A DNA stretch of 64,000 bases from Sweltsa coloradensis. Lineage: Eukaryota; Arthropoda; Insecta; Plecoptera; Chloroperlidae. Where the stretch lies: contig JAMZAV010000309.1 in the NCBI GenBank assembly GCA_024449915.1, forward strand, positions 310,001 to 374,000. Reading direction: 5' to 3'. This document shows, in pieces, positions 11,913-24,032 of this stretch. Position numbers and translations under genes: made by a program. The first letter of the stretch is position 1, and each line of letters begins with the position of its first letter. The notes beneath the pieces were generated by a model, which made no database searches, was not told where the DNA came from, and saw nothing but the letters and a program-made list of their open reading frames with translations.

Positions 11913-13832
11913 GTATTAAATATTATCAATCCCTCCAACGAGAGTGTTCCAACAAAATCTAGAAGTAAGTTATGAGCCATAATCGACAACACTCGCAAAA
12001 GTGAATAATATAATAAACCATACACAAATCAGGTTAATCAATACTTGCATCAGCAGCTAAATACGATGTAGTTTGTGATGTGTACAATATTAGAGTATTT
12101 AATAATAGTAATGCATCCGTGACATATAGGTCAACTTTGGATTAGTTTGACCCAGGTTGACCAAACTCAATAAAATTAATTATAATCTTCAATTTCAAGT
12201 TGTGAATTATTTGCATGACTTTAGGTGACATAACTCATAAATCGTTTATCCAAATTCATATACAGAAGTGTGACGCAAAAGTGTGTAATTTATAAATCAT
12301 TGCTTCCAGAGCTGTAATCTCACATAATTCGTTTATTGAGCGAGCGAAGCGAGCGTCTCCACTTGACTCTTATGGCTCGGATGTCTGTTTTTTTTTTGTA
12401 CTGCTTCGGTACAGGTCGCACCGTTTCTCTGATCGACCTGAAATTTTGCACACATGTACATACCACTAGGCGGGTTGCTGTATAGTTTTTGAACAAAATC
12501 CGATCGTTGGTTATAAAATAAAAAAAAATGTACGATCGTTATGAAATTTTGCAGGTCATAAGTACAACATTCTCTCCTATTTTCCAAATTTTCAGCTAAA
12601 TCGGTCAAGACCTTAAAGACTTATTGGTAATCATAATTCTAAAATGATGTTAAAGAATGAAGGAGCAGTGAAGATACAAGATACACTTAGAAGGCATGAC
12701 GTGAATTAGTACAATGCAAGATGTTGGAATAGTATTAGTGTACAATGTCAATATCCAGTTAGGCCTACACTGTGTGGTGGCCTTATGGGAATGTCATACT
12801 CGGTCATGTTGCACGTACCGGTGCTCGCTCAACAACGCGTCCAACTGAGCGTTTCCTAGTACTATGTGTACACTAATTTAAAGTGAAGATTTCTAGTATC
12901 CGAAAAGCTTACATTTTACAAGCGCTCTAAAGTCTAAATGTACGCATAACATTTCTGGAGATTGGCAGAATAAATGCGCTACGTTTAAAAATATGAGAAC
13001 ACAACAAGAGAACATACAAACTTTTGTAATAGCACAATTAATTTTACAATAATTCTAACTCAGTGGCAGTAAATACTTACTTTGCTACTTATAGAATGTA
13101 GTAGGTGTACCTTATGAATGATAAATCACAAAAACAAGCTACAAGTTATTAACTGCTATGTGGCGCACAGCTGTCGAAATTTCTCGGCGAGTGGCGAGTG
13201 CTATCTAAAATGTCACTGCGTTTAGACAACATTATTCACACAATTGGTGGAGGTGCCGGGTTGCACGATAGTTTACAAATTATCACGTACTCCAATGAGA
13301 ATGAACAGTTGCGTGCTACTGTGTCGATGTGTATTGAAATATGTTGCACTTAATTAATCAAGTTTGCTTACTAACACTTAAATCAATTTATGGACTGCGA
13401 TTGAAATGAAAACAATACATCAACGAAGCGGTATACGTAAGTTTAAAAGTAATCAAATTGAGTAACGCTTATATTACAGTCACTCGTTAAAACAAATAAA
13501 TATACTGGTGTCATCATTATAATGTTGTTTACATTAGCATGATTAATGGAAACATTTTAATAATATCGGAAGAGTGTACGTAACAAATTGTCGTTGAAAT
13601 TAATGCACATCAATCATCTTTGACAATTTTCTTTAACGATAGTAAAGCGACTTCAATAAAGTGTGTTTTGTATGGATACCTTTAATGAATCGTAACTAAA
13701 AAATAGATTTCTTATAAAAAGCTAAATTTTTAGCTGACCCGATCGAATTGTAAAGATTAGGAGTTTTTAACTCAGTACTATCCCGGTTAATATTGTCACA
13801 TTATTAAGAAACATTATTAGATTAGTAATTAC
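11913..13832. other. Mostly unassigned
   Basis: It holds family C copy 1 (12331-12610). The rest shows no recognisable gene. Confidence 0.45.
12331..12610 (+). mobile_element. Family C repeat, copy 1
   Basis: It begins ATTGAGCGAGCGAAGCGAGC, then holds TCTCCACTTGA, a T-run, ACTGCTTCGGTACAGGTCGC and CTGAAATTTTGCACACATG. The left ~140 bases recur at 48546-48685. The start shares the GAGCG-repeat word with the family A ends. The 91-residue minus frame across it shows no known domain. Confidence 0.65.
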
Positions 13833-14545
13833 CTAGGAAAACGCTTAAGTCCCGCCGCGTTGTTGGATGAGCGTAAAAGGTGCATTGAGCTGCCATGTGT
13901 TATGCGGATTTTCTGTTGTTCTGTGGAAAAATCATTACTAAGTTAAATTTTTTTAAATTAAATTAAATTAAATAAAAAATTAACTTTAATTTTTTAATTT
14001 TTTAAAATTAATTGTAATTGTTAAAAAAAGAAAAAAATCGTAAAATTGCGCTCAAATTTAACACTTATCTATTAATTCATAAAATAAGGGTTCTGTGAAA
14101 AAATCATTACAATCGGATAAAGCATGTAGGTGTTATAAGTCAAAAAATTGTTTTAAAAAAAGAAAAAAACCGTAAAATTTCGATTTTTATGATAAATGTT
14201 TTTTCAATTGCGCTCAAATTTCACACAAATATCTTAATTCATAAAATAAAGGTTCTGAGCAAAAATCATTAAAATCGGATAAAGCATGTAGGTGTTATAA
14301 GTCGAAGAAATTTTTTAAGAATCGAAAAAAATCGTAAAATTGCGATTTTCATGAGAAATATTTTTCCGATTGCGCTCAAAAACGTGGCAGTTCTAAGTTC
14401 TGAGATTTCGAAGTATCGGTTTAGCCGGAATCGTGTGGACAAACAGACAAAAATACAAAAAATAAAAAAACATTTCGGATTTTTTTCTCCAGTGTAGTGA
14501 AATGGAATCTTCGCTTCGCTCGCTACGCTCGCTACGCTTATCCAA
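13833..14545 (+). mobile_element. Family A element, copy 1
   Basis: It starts CTAGGAAAACGCTTAAG and ends CGCTTATCCAA. Just inside the left end is TTGGATGAGCGTA, matched in reverse at the right end, so 13-bp inverted repeats are subterminal on the left. The interior holds successive ~150-bp blocks carrying GGTTCTGTGAAAAAATCATT, ATAAAGCATGTAGGTGTTAT and a TTGCGCTCAAA word. There is no coding capacity. Subterminal inverted repeats, internal tandem blocks and no obvious target duplication recall non-autonomous Helentron-type elements, but this is inference. Confidence 0.8.
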
Positions 14546-16548
14546 TTATATTGATTGGTATTTTTACCAAAGTGATTTTTAGTGCTTTACCATAGGCCCA
14601 ATCCTAATAAGTAGGATCGGCTACTGAAGAGTTCCTCTACAGCATTACATAAGCATGCATGGTTCATAAGTCTTTAACAATGCTGCGTATTATGTAATTA
14701 AAAAGTTTTGATTGGATAACAAATCTCATATTAACCTTTTATTGCAGAATATTTTATGCAGACAGCATACTTCTTTTAAAACTTCGTTGGTATGACCATA
14801 GTACTATTTAAACTCCATGGTGTGACGTTGCTATTTATACATAATTTCAAAAGACTACACATGGAATGCTTATCCAATTTCAGTTACCTCTTCGAACAAT
14901 TAAATGCAGCCGCAAAATATAGGTCAATGATCAGTCTCGCCGTAATAGTTGTAGACTATGTACTCCGAGTTTACAAGTGTGGGTGGGACTGATCTAGTTT
15001 CCATTATAGGCCATTGTATAGGTCACCTTCATCTTATTATATAGCAAACACTAAGGGGTACTTTGCGCTCGGCAACCGTGCAATGTTCTATTATATCCTA
15101 GTGACTACATAAAGGCTAATGGTTTTGTTCATCCGTTTTTATAACTGAATAGGATTAAATATTATAAAATAACATAAAACAATTCAGAAACTGTAACTAT
15201 GGATGATGAAATTATTCATCTAGACAATTTGTCACATAAAATGTGTGTTTATTTTTAAAAAAAAACTATGACACAATGTTCTCAACTGAGATGCTTACAA
15301 ATAAAAATTAGCCTTTTAACATCCAAACAAACATGATTTCAAATATACTTATATTGTGTATTGGAAACTGTACAAAGTTTCCGAGTTTGGGTATCACACA
15401 TGAAAATTACATCGTTCCTAAATTGTTTTTTTTAAATGCATACATTTAAATATTTATAAAAAATGTACCATAAAACTCTAAACGCATTGTACTTAATTTA
15501 TTCTGAATTTAAATGAACATTATGTTTGGGAGTTAACAAGGCTTTTTATAGTGAATACTCTTGCAACAACTTACTGGCATCATCAGTCATGCTTTGACAC
15601 GGTGTATACAAAAGCCCAGACACGACTTTCGTATTTGTACTTGCAAACTTTCTGTATACCGTGATCGTAAGCACATTTTATCCCACGTAAAGAAATGAAG
15701 CAACACTATTAATCTCTCTCTGCCTTTCGATACTTTCAAAATAAACTTTTTTATATTTGGTTTATTTTGACATTGCGAACCTTTTGAACTAAGTAAAAAG
15801 CCGAAAAGTGACTCCAGGAATTCCTGCAACAACTCTTTATGTGTTCAAGTAAAATTCAACGAACGCCATTGTATTGAGTTTTTACCACAACCCGTAAGGA
15901 AAAAAGATGATTCATTTGGTCGACATTTTAAAAATGATAGTAGTTTTAGCACTAAAATCTTGATTTGGCTATTTAGCTATTACAATAATAAAAGTAGGTA
16001 TATTTACAGTCACACAACAGCAAACGCAAATTACAATCATACACCGGGTAACACGCAGATCTTTGTGTCACACGCGTAATTAAAACATACAAATGTAACA
16101 TTACATTTTGATGTTCCTTTGATTTTTTATTTTAAATGGCCAATCAACAACAGAGCCACACGTGTGACGCAGGCATTGGATTACAAATTAACCAATATAA
16201 AAACAAACATAACAATATAAAACACAACAATCTAAATAGGTATACTAAGGTGCACAAAAGCACATACTTTATGATATGGCGAGCACATTGTTATACAATG
16301 CCAATAACATAGAAATGTTGCTTCACAAATCTCACACATTCTCTATTATATTATATTTGCGCACGGTAAGGTGCCTAATGTGACAATACCATACTATTTT
16401 AGAGTATAGAATTTTCAAAACGTTCTCGACGAAAATAAAATGTTGAAATTGATATCTTGGCAAATAAAGTTAAGTTCGGAGTTGCGTCATCTGGTTGATC
16501 GGTAAAACTCCCTTCCCTGGGGCGTAAAAGATACTCGACTCAGCTTGG

Positions 16549-16550
<2 letters not shown>
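14546..16550. other. Nothing recognised apart from a LINE tail fragment
   Basis: AT-rich. Frames of 66-81 residues show no domains. Confidence 0.45.
15125..15165 (+). mobile_element. Short fragment of the LINE-like 3' end
   Basis: The word TTTTTATAACTGAATAGGAT matches the hairpin region of the element at 52075-52219. The remainder does not align. Confidence 0.35.
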
Positions 16551-16617
<67 letters not shown>

Positions 16618-16618
16618 C
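16551..16618. repeat. (CT)n microsatellite
   Basis: About 68 bases of CT dinucleotides, interrupted once by TTT near the right end. Confidence 0.97.
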
Positions 16619-16979
16619 TTCACTCACGTCGCACGATGCAATTGTAATGAAGTCATATTGAGAGACATCAATCCAAAACGCCACACCACATGGATATTAT
16701 TTAAATAATTACGAGTAAAACTGCGCTACGTAAAATTTACTATGTGTCACATACATTATTCACAAAGAACAGGACGCATTTATTAATCAAGTAAAAATAA
16801 AATTGGAAACAAAAAAAATATTGCGTCATACCTTTGAGTGAACATGATTATTTTTTAAGAAATCTGATTGATGTTTTTCATTAAGTTCGAGTCTTTTAAT
16901 AAAAGAATTCATAGTTAAATGTATGATATTTATTTTGAGTATGAGTAAATATATTATGAAGAGATTAAGTTGACAAACT

Positions 16980-17410
16980 TTTGTTTGAAATGGGAAGAGA
17001 AAGATTAAGGTGGTATGGAGTATGAACATGTATGATATGGATGGACAAGAAATATTCAAAGAGCAGAATTTGAAAGTGGAGATATAAACATTAGAAGACA
17101 CTATGAGACAAGTGGCAGGACCACATAGTAAATTATGTAGAACTTAGAAGAGAGAGATGTGTGTTAGGAAGAAGTAGCAGCAGAACGACTATGGAATGAC
17201 TTCAGAAGGAAATGGCGTGAGCTGGTGAAAATAAGCAAGAAAGAAGAGGACGAAAACGAAGAAGAAAATATGGAAGACGAAAATATTGAAGGAAACGAGG
17301 ATATGACAGGCCTGGCAAGCCGAGGTTAATAAACACTGGGCTCAAGAAAATAGGTGTTTAGCCACCCCCTGACCCGACTTATTTTGGAAATAGGAGTATA
17401 TAAATAAATA
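16980..17410 (+). pseudogene. Degenerate LINE reverse-transcriptase C-terminal region and 3' end
   Basis: Frame-shifted stretches read LRWYGV near 17005, KWQDHI near 17108 and RLWNDFRRKWRELVK near 17187. This is the order of the conserved tail of many non-LTR reverse transcriptases (L-R-W-x-G-H-V ... R-W-x-D-x-I ... D-R-x-x-W-R). Stops and frameshifts break it. The downstream part (CCCCCTGACCCGACTTATTTTGG) resembles the matching part of the fragment at 41128-41370. It is a 5'-truncated dead copy, and I cannot assign a clade. Confidence 0.5.
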
Positions 17411-18309
17411 TTTGTACATTTGTTTTACTACTCTGAAACAACAACAACTCGGCTGAAGAAAAAAGAGAATAGTTTTTAATTACAACTGAAGAAAATCGCC
17501 CTAAAGCTTAGAAAAGTTAAAAGGAACGGCAGCTCTGAAAATGCTTTCGACGTCTCTATCTCCTGTAGAGAAATCGTAAGAATCTGTTGAAAAGAAAGGA
17601 AAGTGATATTATCGTTCAGTGTGAGAATTCTTAGCGACTGGAATTCATCCCAAAAATGTTCAGGAATTTGTCAGTATCTCTTAGGAATCCACCAACTAAA
17701 GCAGAATTCCTGTCTGCTGGTATCGTTTCTTGGATAGAGACAGGAGTAATGTTTTTCGGTTATGTTATATTTTGTTTTGAAATCAAAACACTTTTACTAC
17801 ATTTTATCAATCAACAAAAGTAGTGTGTTTATATAGCTTAAAAAGTCTCCTCTTATCTTTCGGGGTTAGTTGAAATTGTATAAATTTTGGTTATTTCAAT
17901 TATAAAATACATAAAATCCCCGTTAATCCCCGTTATTACCTCCGTTAAGAGTCCTACACCTGAAACCTTTCTCTAAGCAATTGCTGATGCCTTAGCCATG
18001 TTGACGTAGGCCTAATCTCTTGAAGAATAACAGTATTTACAAAAAATATACTTTCTTTGGAGTTGGGCAAAAGTCAAACACACTTGTCTACCAATCAAAA
18101 TATGTAAGAAAGTAAAACTAATGTGTGTTAACCTATGTATAAAAATTATAAATTTCAGAATGTATGACATTTTTGAGGATTATTGATTTCTTAACGTTTC
18201 AAAAATACTAGCAGTTCTTTTATTAGTTTTTGTAGGTTCTTATATCAGGGTTGTTCAGCAGAAACAGGTCACCTCATGCAGATATGGTGCCAGAGCCCGA
18301 CTAATAGGG

Positions 18310-18395
18310 ACAACTCTGAAAACTCTGACAATCAGTTATGTGACAGAGTGGATACTCTAAATACAAATTTAGTTTTTTAGTTTTTTTGATCTAAA
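18310..18395 (+). mobile_element. SINE family 1 3' end
   Basis: CAATCAGTTATGTGACAGAG, TGGATACTCTAAATAC and a T-rich tail repeat the family 1 end. It is upstream of, and probably separate from, the tRNA-like module at 18478-18575. Confidence 0.5.
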
Positions 18396-18477
18396 ATTAA
18401 AAATTCAAACCGAATTCAAATTATCTAGGTTTTACACACATCCCAACTCATGTGCGATGTGAAAGTGATAAAGTTGC

Positions 18478-18575
18478 ATGACCCGATAGCTGACTTGGTA
18501 GCATATTATAGCATAAAGAAAGACGAAGGCAGAATCGAGACAGGTGAGCGATCTCCCGTCGAGACATTATAGCTT
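18478..18575 (+). mobile_element. tRNA-like module (SINE head)
   Basis: CCCGATAGCTGACTTGGTAG matches an A box, and AGAATCGAGACAGG is a damaged B box at tRNA spacing. The A box resembles the modules at 51721-52019. It does not fold as a tRNA. Confidence 0.45.
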
Positions 18576-19525
18576 ATCAAATTTGCCTACCACTTCACCC
18601 TTGTCCTTAGAACGGCCGCGCAGATATTTAGTTGTTTATCTATTTTTGTAGGCAACAGGTATACAATCCACCCACAAGTGCCATAAAGCGAAACACTAAA
18701 AAGCAACAATAATTACAATTTAAAAAATACAAAGATGGCATACAAATCGTTGAAGTCACGAACAAGTATTATAAAATAACAAAATACAAAGATTAAAAAT
18801 TGAATAACAAAAACGTAAATTTATATATCAAAAACGTTCTAAACTGAATTCATGCAAGATGGCTATATAGAAATACATATCTTAGTAAAATTGTGTGATC
18901 AGTATTAAGATGGCCATCATACATTGGTAAAGGTCATAATCAGCGAGTGAAGATGAAGTTTCATAATATTATAATGATTGATTTCTATTGCTGTGTGTGT
19001 CAATATCTGATAATTTTTTTAATATGTGAATTGAGTTCGGTTGATGGGCTTAAATTTTAAAAAGGTCAACACAAGCACAATTTTGGAGCTAAAGTTAAAA
19101 TGACATGTTATGCAACAATTAATAAAACTGAACTTTAGTATACCGTACCGAAATAAATGACGACACAAAAGAATAATTTGAGTTTTCTTTAAAATGCTTT
19201 TGAAGTATCGCTTTAATTATAATATAAAGAACACAATAATGACAAATAAATAAATAAATAAAATGAAATAAATGAAATATACCTGGATAGTTTATGTTAA
19301 ACTAACATTATCAAGGAATTTGAAATATTTCAAACTTAGATATGAAGCACTATACAAATTAAGCATTTAATCCCCCTTTAGTTAAAATTTCAAGAATATT
19401 AGAATTCCAGTATGAATGTTAAAAATCTTACGAAAAGAAAATTAGCATTGAACCCTATACTCAAAGCTCACGAGGGAACTTTACCGCTATAATTTGACTA
19501 AAAGAGATTCGAAATAAACTTAAAT

Positions 19526-20180
19526 AATGTTCAGGAATTATAAGTCAACTGGCCATATTACTTTTAGAATCATATAACTACTACAACAGAGTTTGTAAAA
19601 CATACTACCGACAGTAATAAAGGGAGGTTCGTTGGAAATTTGAAAAGGTGTTTTAAACACAACTTATATGAAGGTATGAAAGCTAGCAATAATTGTTGAC
19701 TCAAAGTTGTTACCCACCCAGGCATATCGTTATCGCTGACTGCAAGAAGATAGTCGCAACAACTCTAGTTTATAATTCAGTGAACGCGGCTTGCACCTAC
19801 AAGAAACGGATACGATTGTTCTAGCTAGCAGTTATTTCGCACACATTTCTTATCTAATGACTTCGAAACTGGTTAAAATGAATGGGACCTGGACCATAAA
19901 TTTGATTTCAAGGAATCTTGTAGCTTACTATAAAATAATGTTTTTATAAAATTTATAGGGTCGGGTTTGGTAGCGTTATCAAACGGTAATTTCTCATTAG
20001 CCATGCAACCAAAGTTCGTTTTCAGCTCGATGTATTGTATTCTTTAGTGAAAATAACATGGCCAATATATTCAAAGAAATTAAGTATTATTTCTAAGTAC
20101 TATACTAGCACATTGTCCTGTTCAAAAAATTTGTAAATAATTTCTAATTTATCGAATGGAGAAGCGTTTTTTTACGCAGA
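19526..20180 (+). repeat. ~780-bp period duplication, copy 1
   Basis: It starts AATGTTCAGGAATTATAAG and matches 20307-20990 in order throughout, with many small indels. One internal segment, 19924-20028, is almost perfectly kept. No gene is recognised inside. Confidence 0.8.
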
Positions 20181-20184
20181 TCGT

Positions 20185-20305
20185 GGTTAACAACACACAA
20201 AAATACAGGGAAATTACAAAGAAAAAAAAAAACATTCCGTTATTTTTTCTCCAGTGTAGTGAATGGAATCTTGCAAGCTCGCTAAACGTTCGCTACGCTC
20301 ATCCA
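20185..20305 (+). mobile_element. Family A element, right-end fragment
   Basis: Only the terminal ~120 bases are present (CTCCAGTGTAGTGAATGG through CGCTACGCTCATCCA). Single-base losses relative to other copies are frequent. It lies exactly between the two copies of the 780-bp duplication. Confidence 0.7.
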
Positions 20306-20306
20306 T

Positions 20307-20990
20307 AATGTTCAGGAATTATAAGTCATGGCCATAATACTTTAGAATCATATACTACTACAATCAGAGGTTTGTAATATACTACCCGACAGTAATAAAT
20401 GGAGATTAGTTGGAAATTTTGAAAGGTGTTAACCAACTTATATGAAGTATGAAGCAGCAAATGATAGACCGAAGTTGTATTTTGAATGACCAACATATCG
20501 TTTATCGCTTACTGTAAGAAGATAGCGCAACAACTCTAGTTTACAATTCAGTAAACTGGCTTGTCGCACCTAAAGAAACGGATACGATTTCTAGCAGCAG
20601 ATTATTTCGCATACTTCTATCTATGACTTTCGAAACTGGTTAAATGAATGTACCTTGGACCTAAATTTGATTCAGGATCTTGTAAACTTACTATAAAATA
20701 ATGTTTTTATAAAATTTATAGGGTCGGGTTTGGTAGCGTTATCAAACAGTAATTTCTCATTAGCCATGCAACCAAAGTTCGTTTTCAGCTCCGCTCCGAT
20801 GTGATTGTATTCCTTTAGTAAGTAAATACGTTGTAATATCACACATGGCCAATATTATTCAAAGAAATTATTAAGTATTATTGTTATTGTTAATGTACCT
20901 ATACCTAGCACATTGTCTCTTGTTTCATAAGATAAGTTTGTAAAAGTAATATTTTTCTAATTTTATGACCTGAAGATAGGAAAAGCTTTT
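20307..20990 (+). repeat. ~780-bp period duplication, copy 2
   Basis: Partner of 19526-20180. The segment 20687-20791 differs from 19924-20028 by one base in 105, while the flanks differ by frequent single-base and short indels. It is separated from copy 1 only by the family A fragment at 20185-20305. Confidence 0.8.
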
Positions 20991-22740
20991 TATTTCCAGA
21001 TGCGTTGGTTTATACACATAAAATCAGGAGTTTTATCCACTAAGTGTGTTTCCCTTATAAATTATCTTCTAAGTGCTAAGATATACGTTATAGTTTACGT
21101 GCAAAAAAGGCTGACAATAAAATTATATTCAAAGTATTCACATAAAGATATTATGTTGTTCAACACTTATGGGCCGAAGGAAACTTTGAGAATAAACTTG
21201 AGCAGTGATAGAGCGGGGACATAGTCGTAGAGCGTAGAGCGTCATTTTGATGCTGCCTCCATAAACACGAATGCGATTTACCATAAATTGCTAAATCTTG
21301 TGGTCGGGGATCGTAAACGCGTAACCAAGGTATAGTCCAAATGGTATAACCCCTTAAAAATAAAAAAAGTACATGTATTTTGAATTGTATATACATTTCT
21401 TTCAGCGGAGTATTTATTATATTATTAGACTAGAAAATTGTGATTCTATATATCTTGCCAAATTTTCGACGTCTATAAAAATGTATTAATCCTGAATTAT
21501 AGCACATGAGAAAAATCATTACTTTATCATTCTTTTTTAAAATATCATCTCAAAATGTGAGTCTTTTTATTTGTGCTCTTTCTTTACATGTCAGTACTGT
21601 AGTTTAACGAGTGATGTCGTCTGTTGATTTCGAAGGAAATTACAACCTAGTTTCTGGGAGCGAGATCTTACATCCACCACTAATGGTGTCGTTATCAGAG
21701 AGATGTAGCCTATTGGTTTCAGAGGGCGGAAATAACAACAACAAGTGACGTAGGTCACCGTTACGTTGCTGCACGTGGGTAGAAGGAAGAAGAGACAATT
21801 ATACTTCAAACAAATACTTTTATAATATCTGATATATCAAACGGTTACGGAGGACGACTGTGAAGATTACTTTATAGATGGTGATTTCGATTTGTTGTAT
21901 TATGATTTATTTTGAAACAACACTAATCGAAACAATGTCTTCGAGATAAAATAAAATAATAATTCCAGAAACATAAGAAGAATAAGATACAGTATAATGC
22001 ATAACAAATAATATTATAAAACATACAAGCTTTTGTGTATGTATAGTCAATTTTAGTTTTGATTAGCTTCATTCAAGAAGTCGGTTTAATTACTTTCTAT
22101 TTTGAGTTTCGATTAAAGTAATATACTTTTATTGCAATTTATTGAACAATTATTTGTATTTTTCAATTTTAAAATTATAAAATGCATTTTCGAAAAAAAT
22201 ACTTTTTGAGTTTTGACAAAATTGATACCTGAAATTTAGACTTAATTACCACTAACCACCTAAGTATGAAACTAAAAAATGTTATGTGAAAAAATTATAT
22301 TTAATCGAAATTTTGACGATTTATTATGAAAACGCAATATGACCTATTTGACCTTTACTGACCTCAATATATTTAATTTACAAAATTTTAAACTATTCGT
22401 AAATAAATACATGATAAACCAATGATGAGGATTAAACAGATTCCGAAAATATAATTTTTACAATATGTTTTTTTTTTAAATAAAGATTTTAACTTTTTAA
22501 CCTTCAGTGTGTTAAAATCGTCAAATGTAGCCATATCAATTATTGATCATTTAGTTATAAAGTACCTTTTCACAAATTTTTAAGCTTGTATGCCCCAATG
22601 AACTATTGTTGCACCATTTACTCGGACGTTTGTTTTTTATTATTTAACGATGTCAGCGTTAATTTCTTTGCTGTCCAGGACAAACGACTGCTCCGATTTA
22701 GATTACATTTTCAGAGAACCTTCAAAATCTCTTAAATTAT
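20991..22740. other. Nothing recognised
   Basis: Frames at 21000-21224 and 21591-21809 have no recognisable domains. No repeat partner seen. Confidence 0.45.
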
Positions 22741-22862
22741 ACTTTCCAAGAATATAAGTGCAACCAAATAAATGTGGCACGTGAAAATCGCACTTTATAA
22801 CTTTTTTTCCTTTTAAAACTGAATATCCCCTGTTCTGTAAAAATCTTTAAAACACATAATTG
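22741..22862 (+). repeat. ~120-bp direct repeat, copy 1
   Basis: It contains CCAAGAATATAAGTGCAACC, AAATAAATGTGGCACGTG and CTGTTCTGTAAAAATCTTT, which recur in order at 23911-24032. The second copy abuts the foldback element. Confidence 0.8.
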
Positions 22863-23492
22863 ATATCATTCTATTTACATTAACTATTTGTATCGGTATT
22901 TATTTTTGGAACTACGGAATAATACACAATTCTTTTCTTTAGCATATCAAAGTCACTTGTGTACAACAATGTCGAAGCAGGTGTCGAATATTAGCGTGCT
23001 CATCTGTTTGTTTACATAATTGCAACAATCAAATCATTTCACGCAACTCGTCTTTCGATTGGCCCGCGTTATGAAGGCACTGCCATCTAGAATAAATAAA
23101 GAACGTTTTCGAGCTCTTTGCTACGCAAATCTTTTTAAAGTGTCTGGATTTCGTGAACCGCACCCCACGTGAATAACAGCTATACTCTTTCAACTCACAA
23201 TCCATGACGTTTTCCACGATACCGTTCAAGAATACCAATTCCTTCGAAAACGAAAACGACTTCGTTTCAAATTGCGTTTCAACTCATCTCCCACGAACTC
23301 AAGAATTGGGGTCCAGTCCTTATACCGTCGTTATACCATGGTTATACCACCTATACCCAGGATGTACATGAATCCGGTCTAGATATTTTACATCCTATGT
23401 TATGCTAATACCATAGAAATTAAATCAACTTTGATAAAATTATTATATTTTAACAAATAATTTACAATGGAACTTGAAAAAGTAATGAGATC

Positions 23493-23901
23493 ACACACAT
23501 AACAAAAACTTGTAGAAATACAGCCAACCCTTACACACTCAAAAGAAATGAGATCTAAAAAAGGCAAACCTCATCTACCCTTCCACATTTGCACATTATT
23601 AATTCATGAACGTACAGTGTCCCACAACAACATCCTTGAAAAGCTTGGCAAAACAAAATTTGCATGTTATTACGTTTCAATTAATTAGAAAAAAGAACTG
23701 GTTGAACTATTACGTTTAAATTAATAATCGCAAATTCAATTTTGCCAAGCTTTTCGAGGATGCTGTTATGGGACACTGTACGTTTATGAATTAAGAATGC
23801 GCAAATGTGGAAGGGTAGATGAGCTTGGCCCTTTTTTAGATCTCATTTCTTTTGAGTGTGTAAGGTTTGGCTGTATTTCTACAAGTTTTTGTTATGTGTG
23901 T
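23493..23901. repeat. Foldback element, ~170-bp arms
   Basis: Arms 23493-23663 and 23730-23901 are reverse complements with few mismatches. Examples are ACACACATAACAAAAACTTG at the left end against CAAGTTTTTGTTATGTGTGT at the right. The loop is about 66 bases. No coding capacity. It lies between two direct copies of another sequence (22741-22862 and 23911-24032). Confidence 0.85.
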
Positions 23902-23910
23902 TTATACTTC

Positions 23911-24032
23911 CCAAGAATATAAGTGCAACCAAATAAATGTGGCACGTGAAAATCGCATTTTATAACTTTTTTCCTAAAAAACTGAATATCCCATAAAATC
24001 CTCTGTTCTGTAAAAATCTTTTAAAACATAAT
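23911..24032 (+). repeat. ~120-bp direct repeat, copy 2
   Basis: Near-identical partner of 22741-22862, with small indels in A- and T-runs and a short insertion before CTGTTCTG. The spacing between copies is about 1.17 kb. Confidence 0.8.

Larger units (their letters stand above)
17411..19525. other. Mostly unassigned
   Basis: It contains the SINE end at 18310 and the tRNA-like module at 18478. The remainder is AT-rich without recognisable content. Confidence 0.45.
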
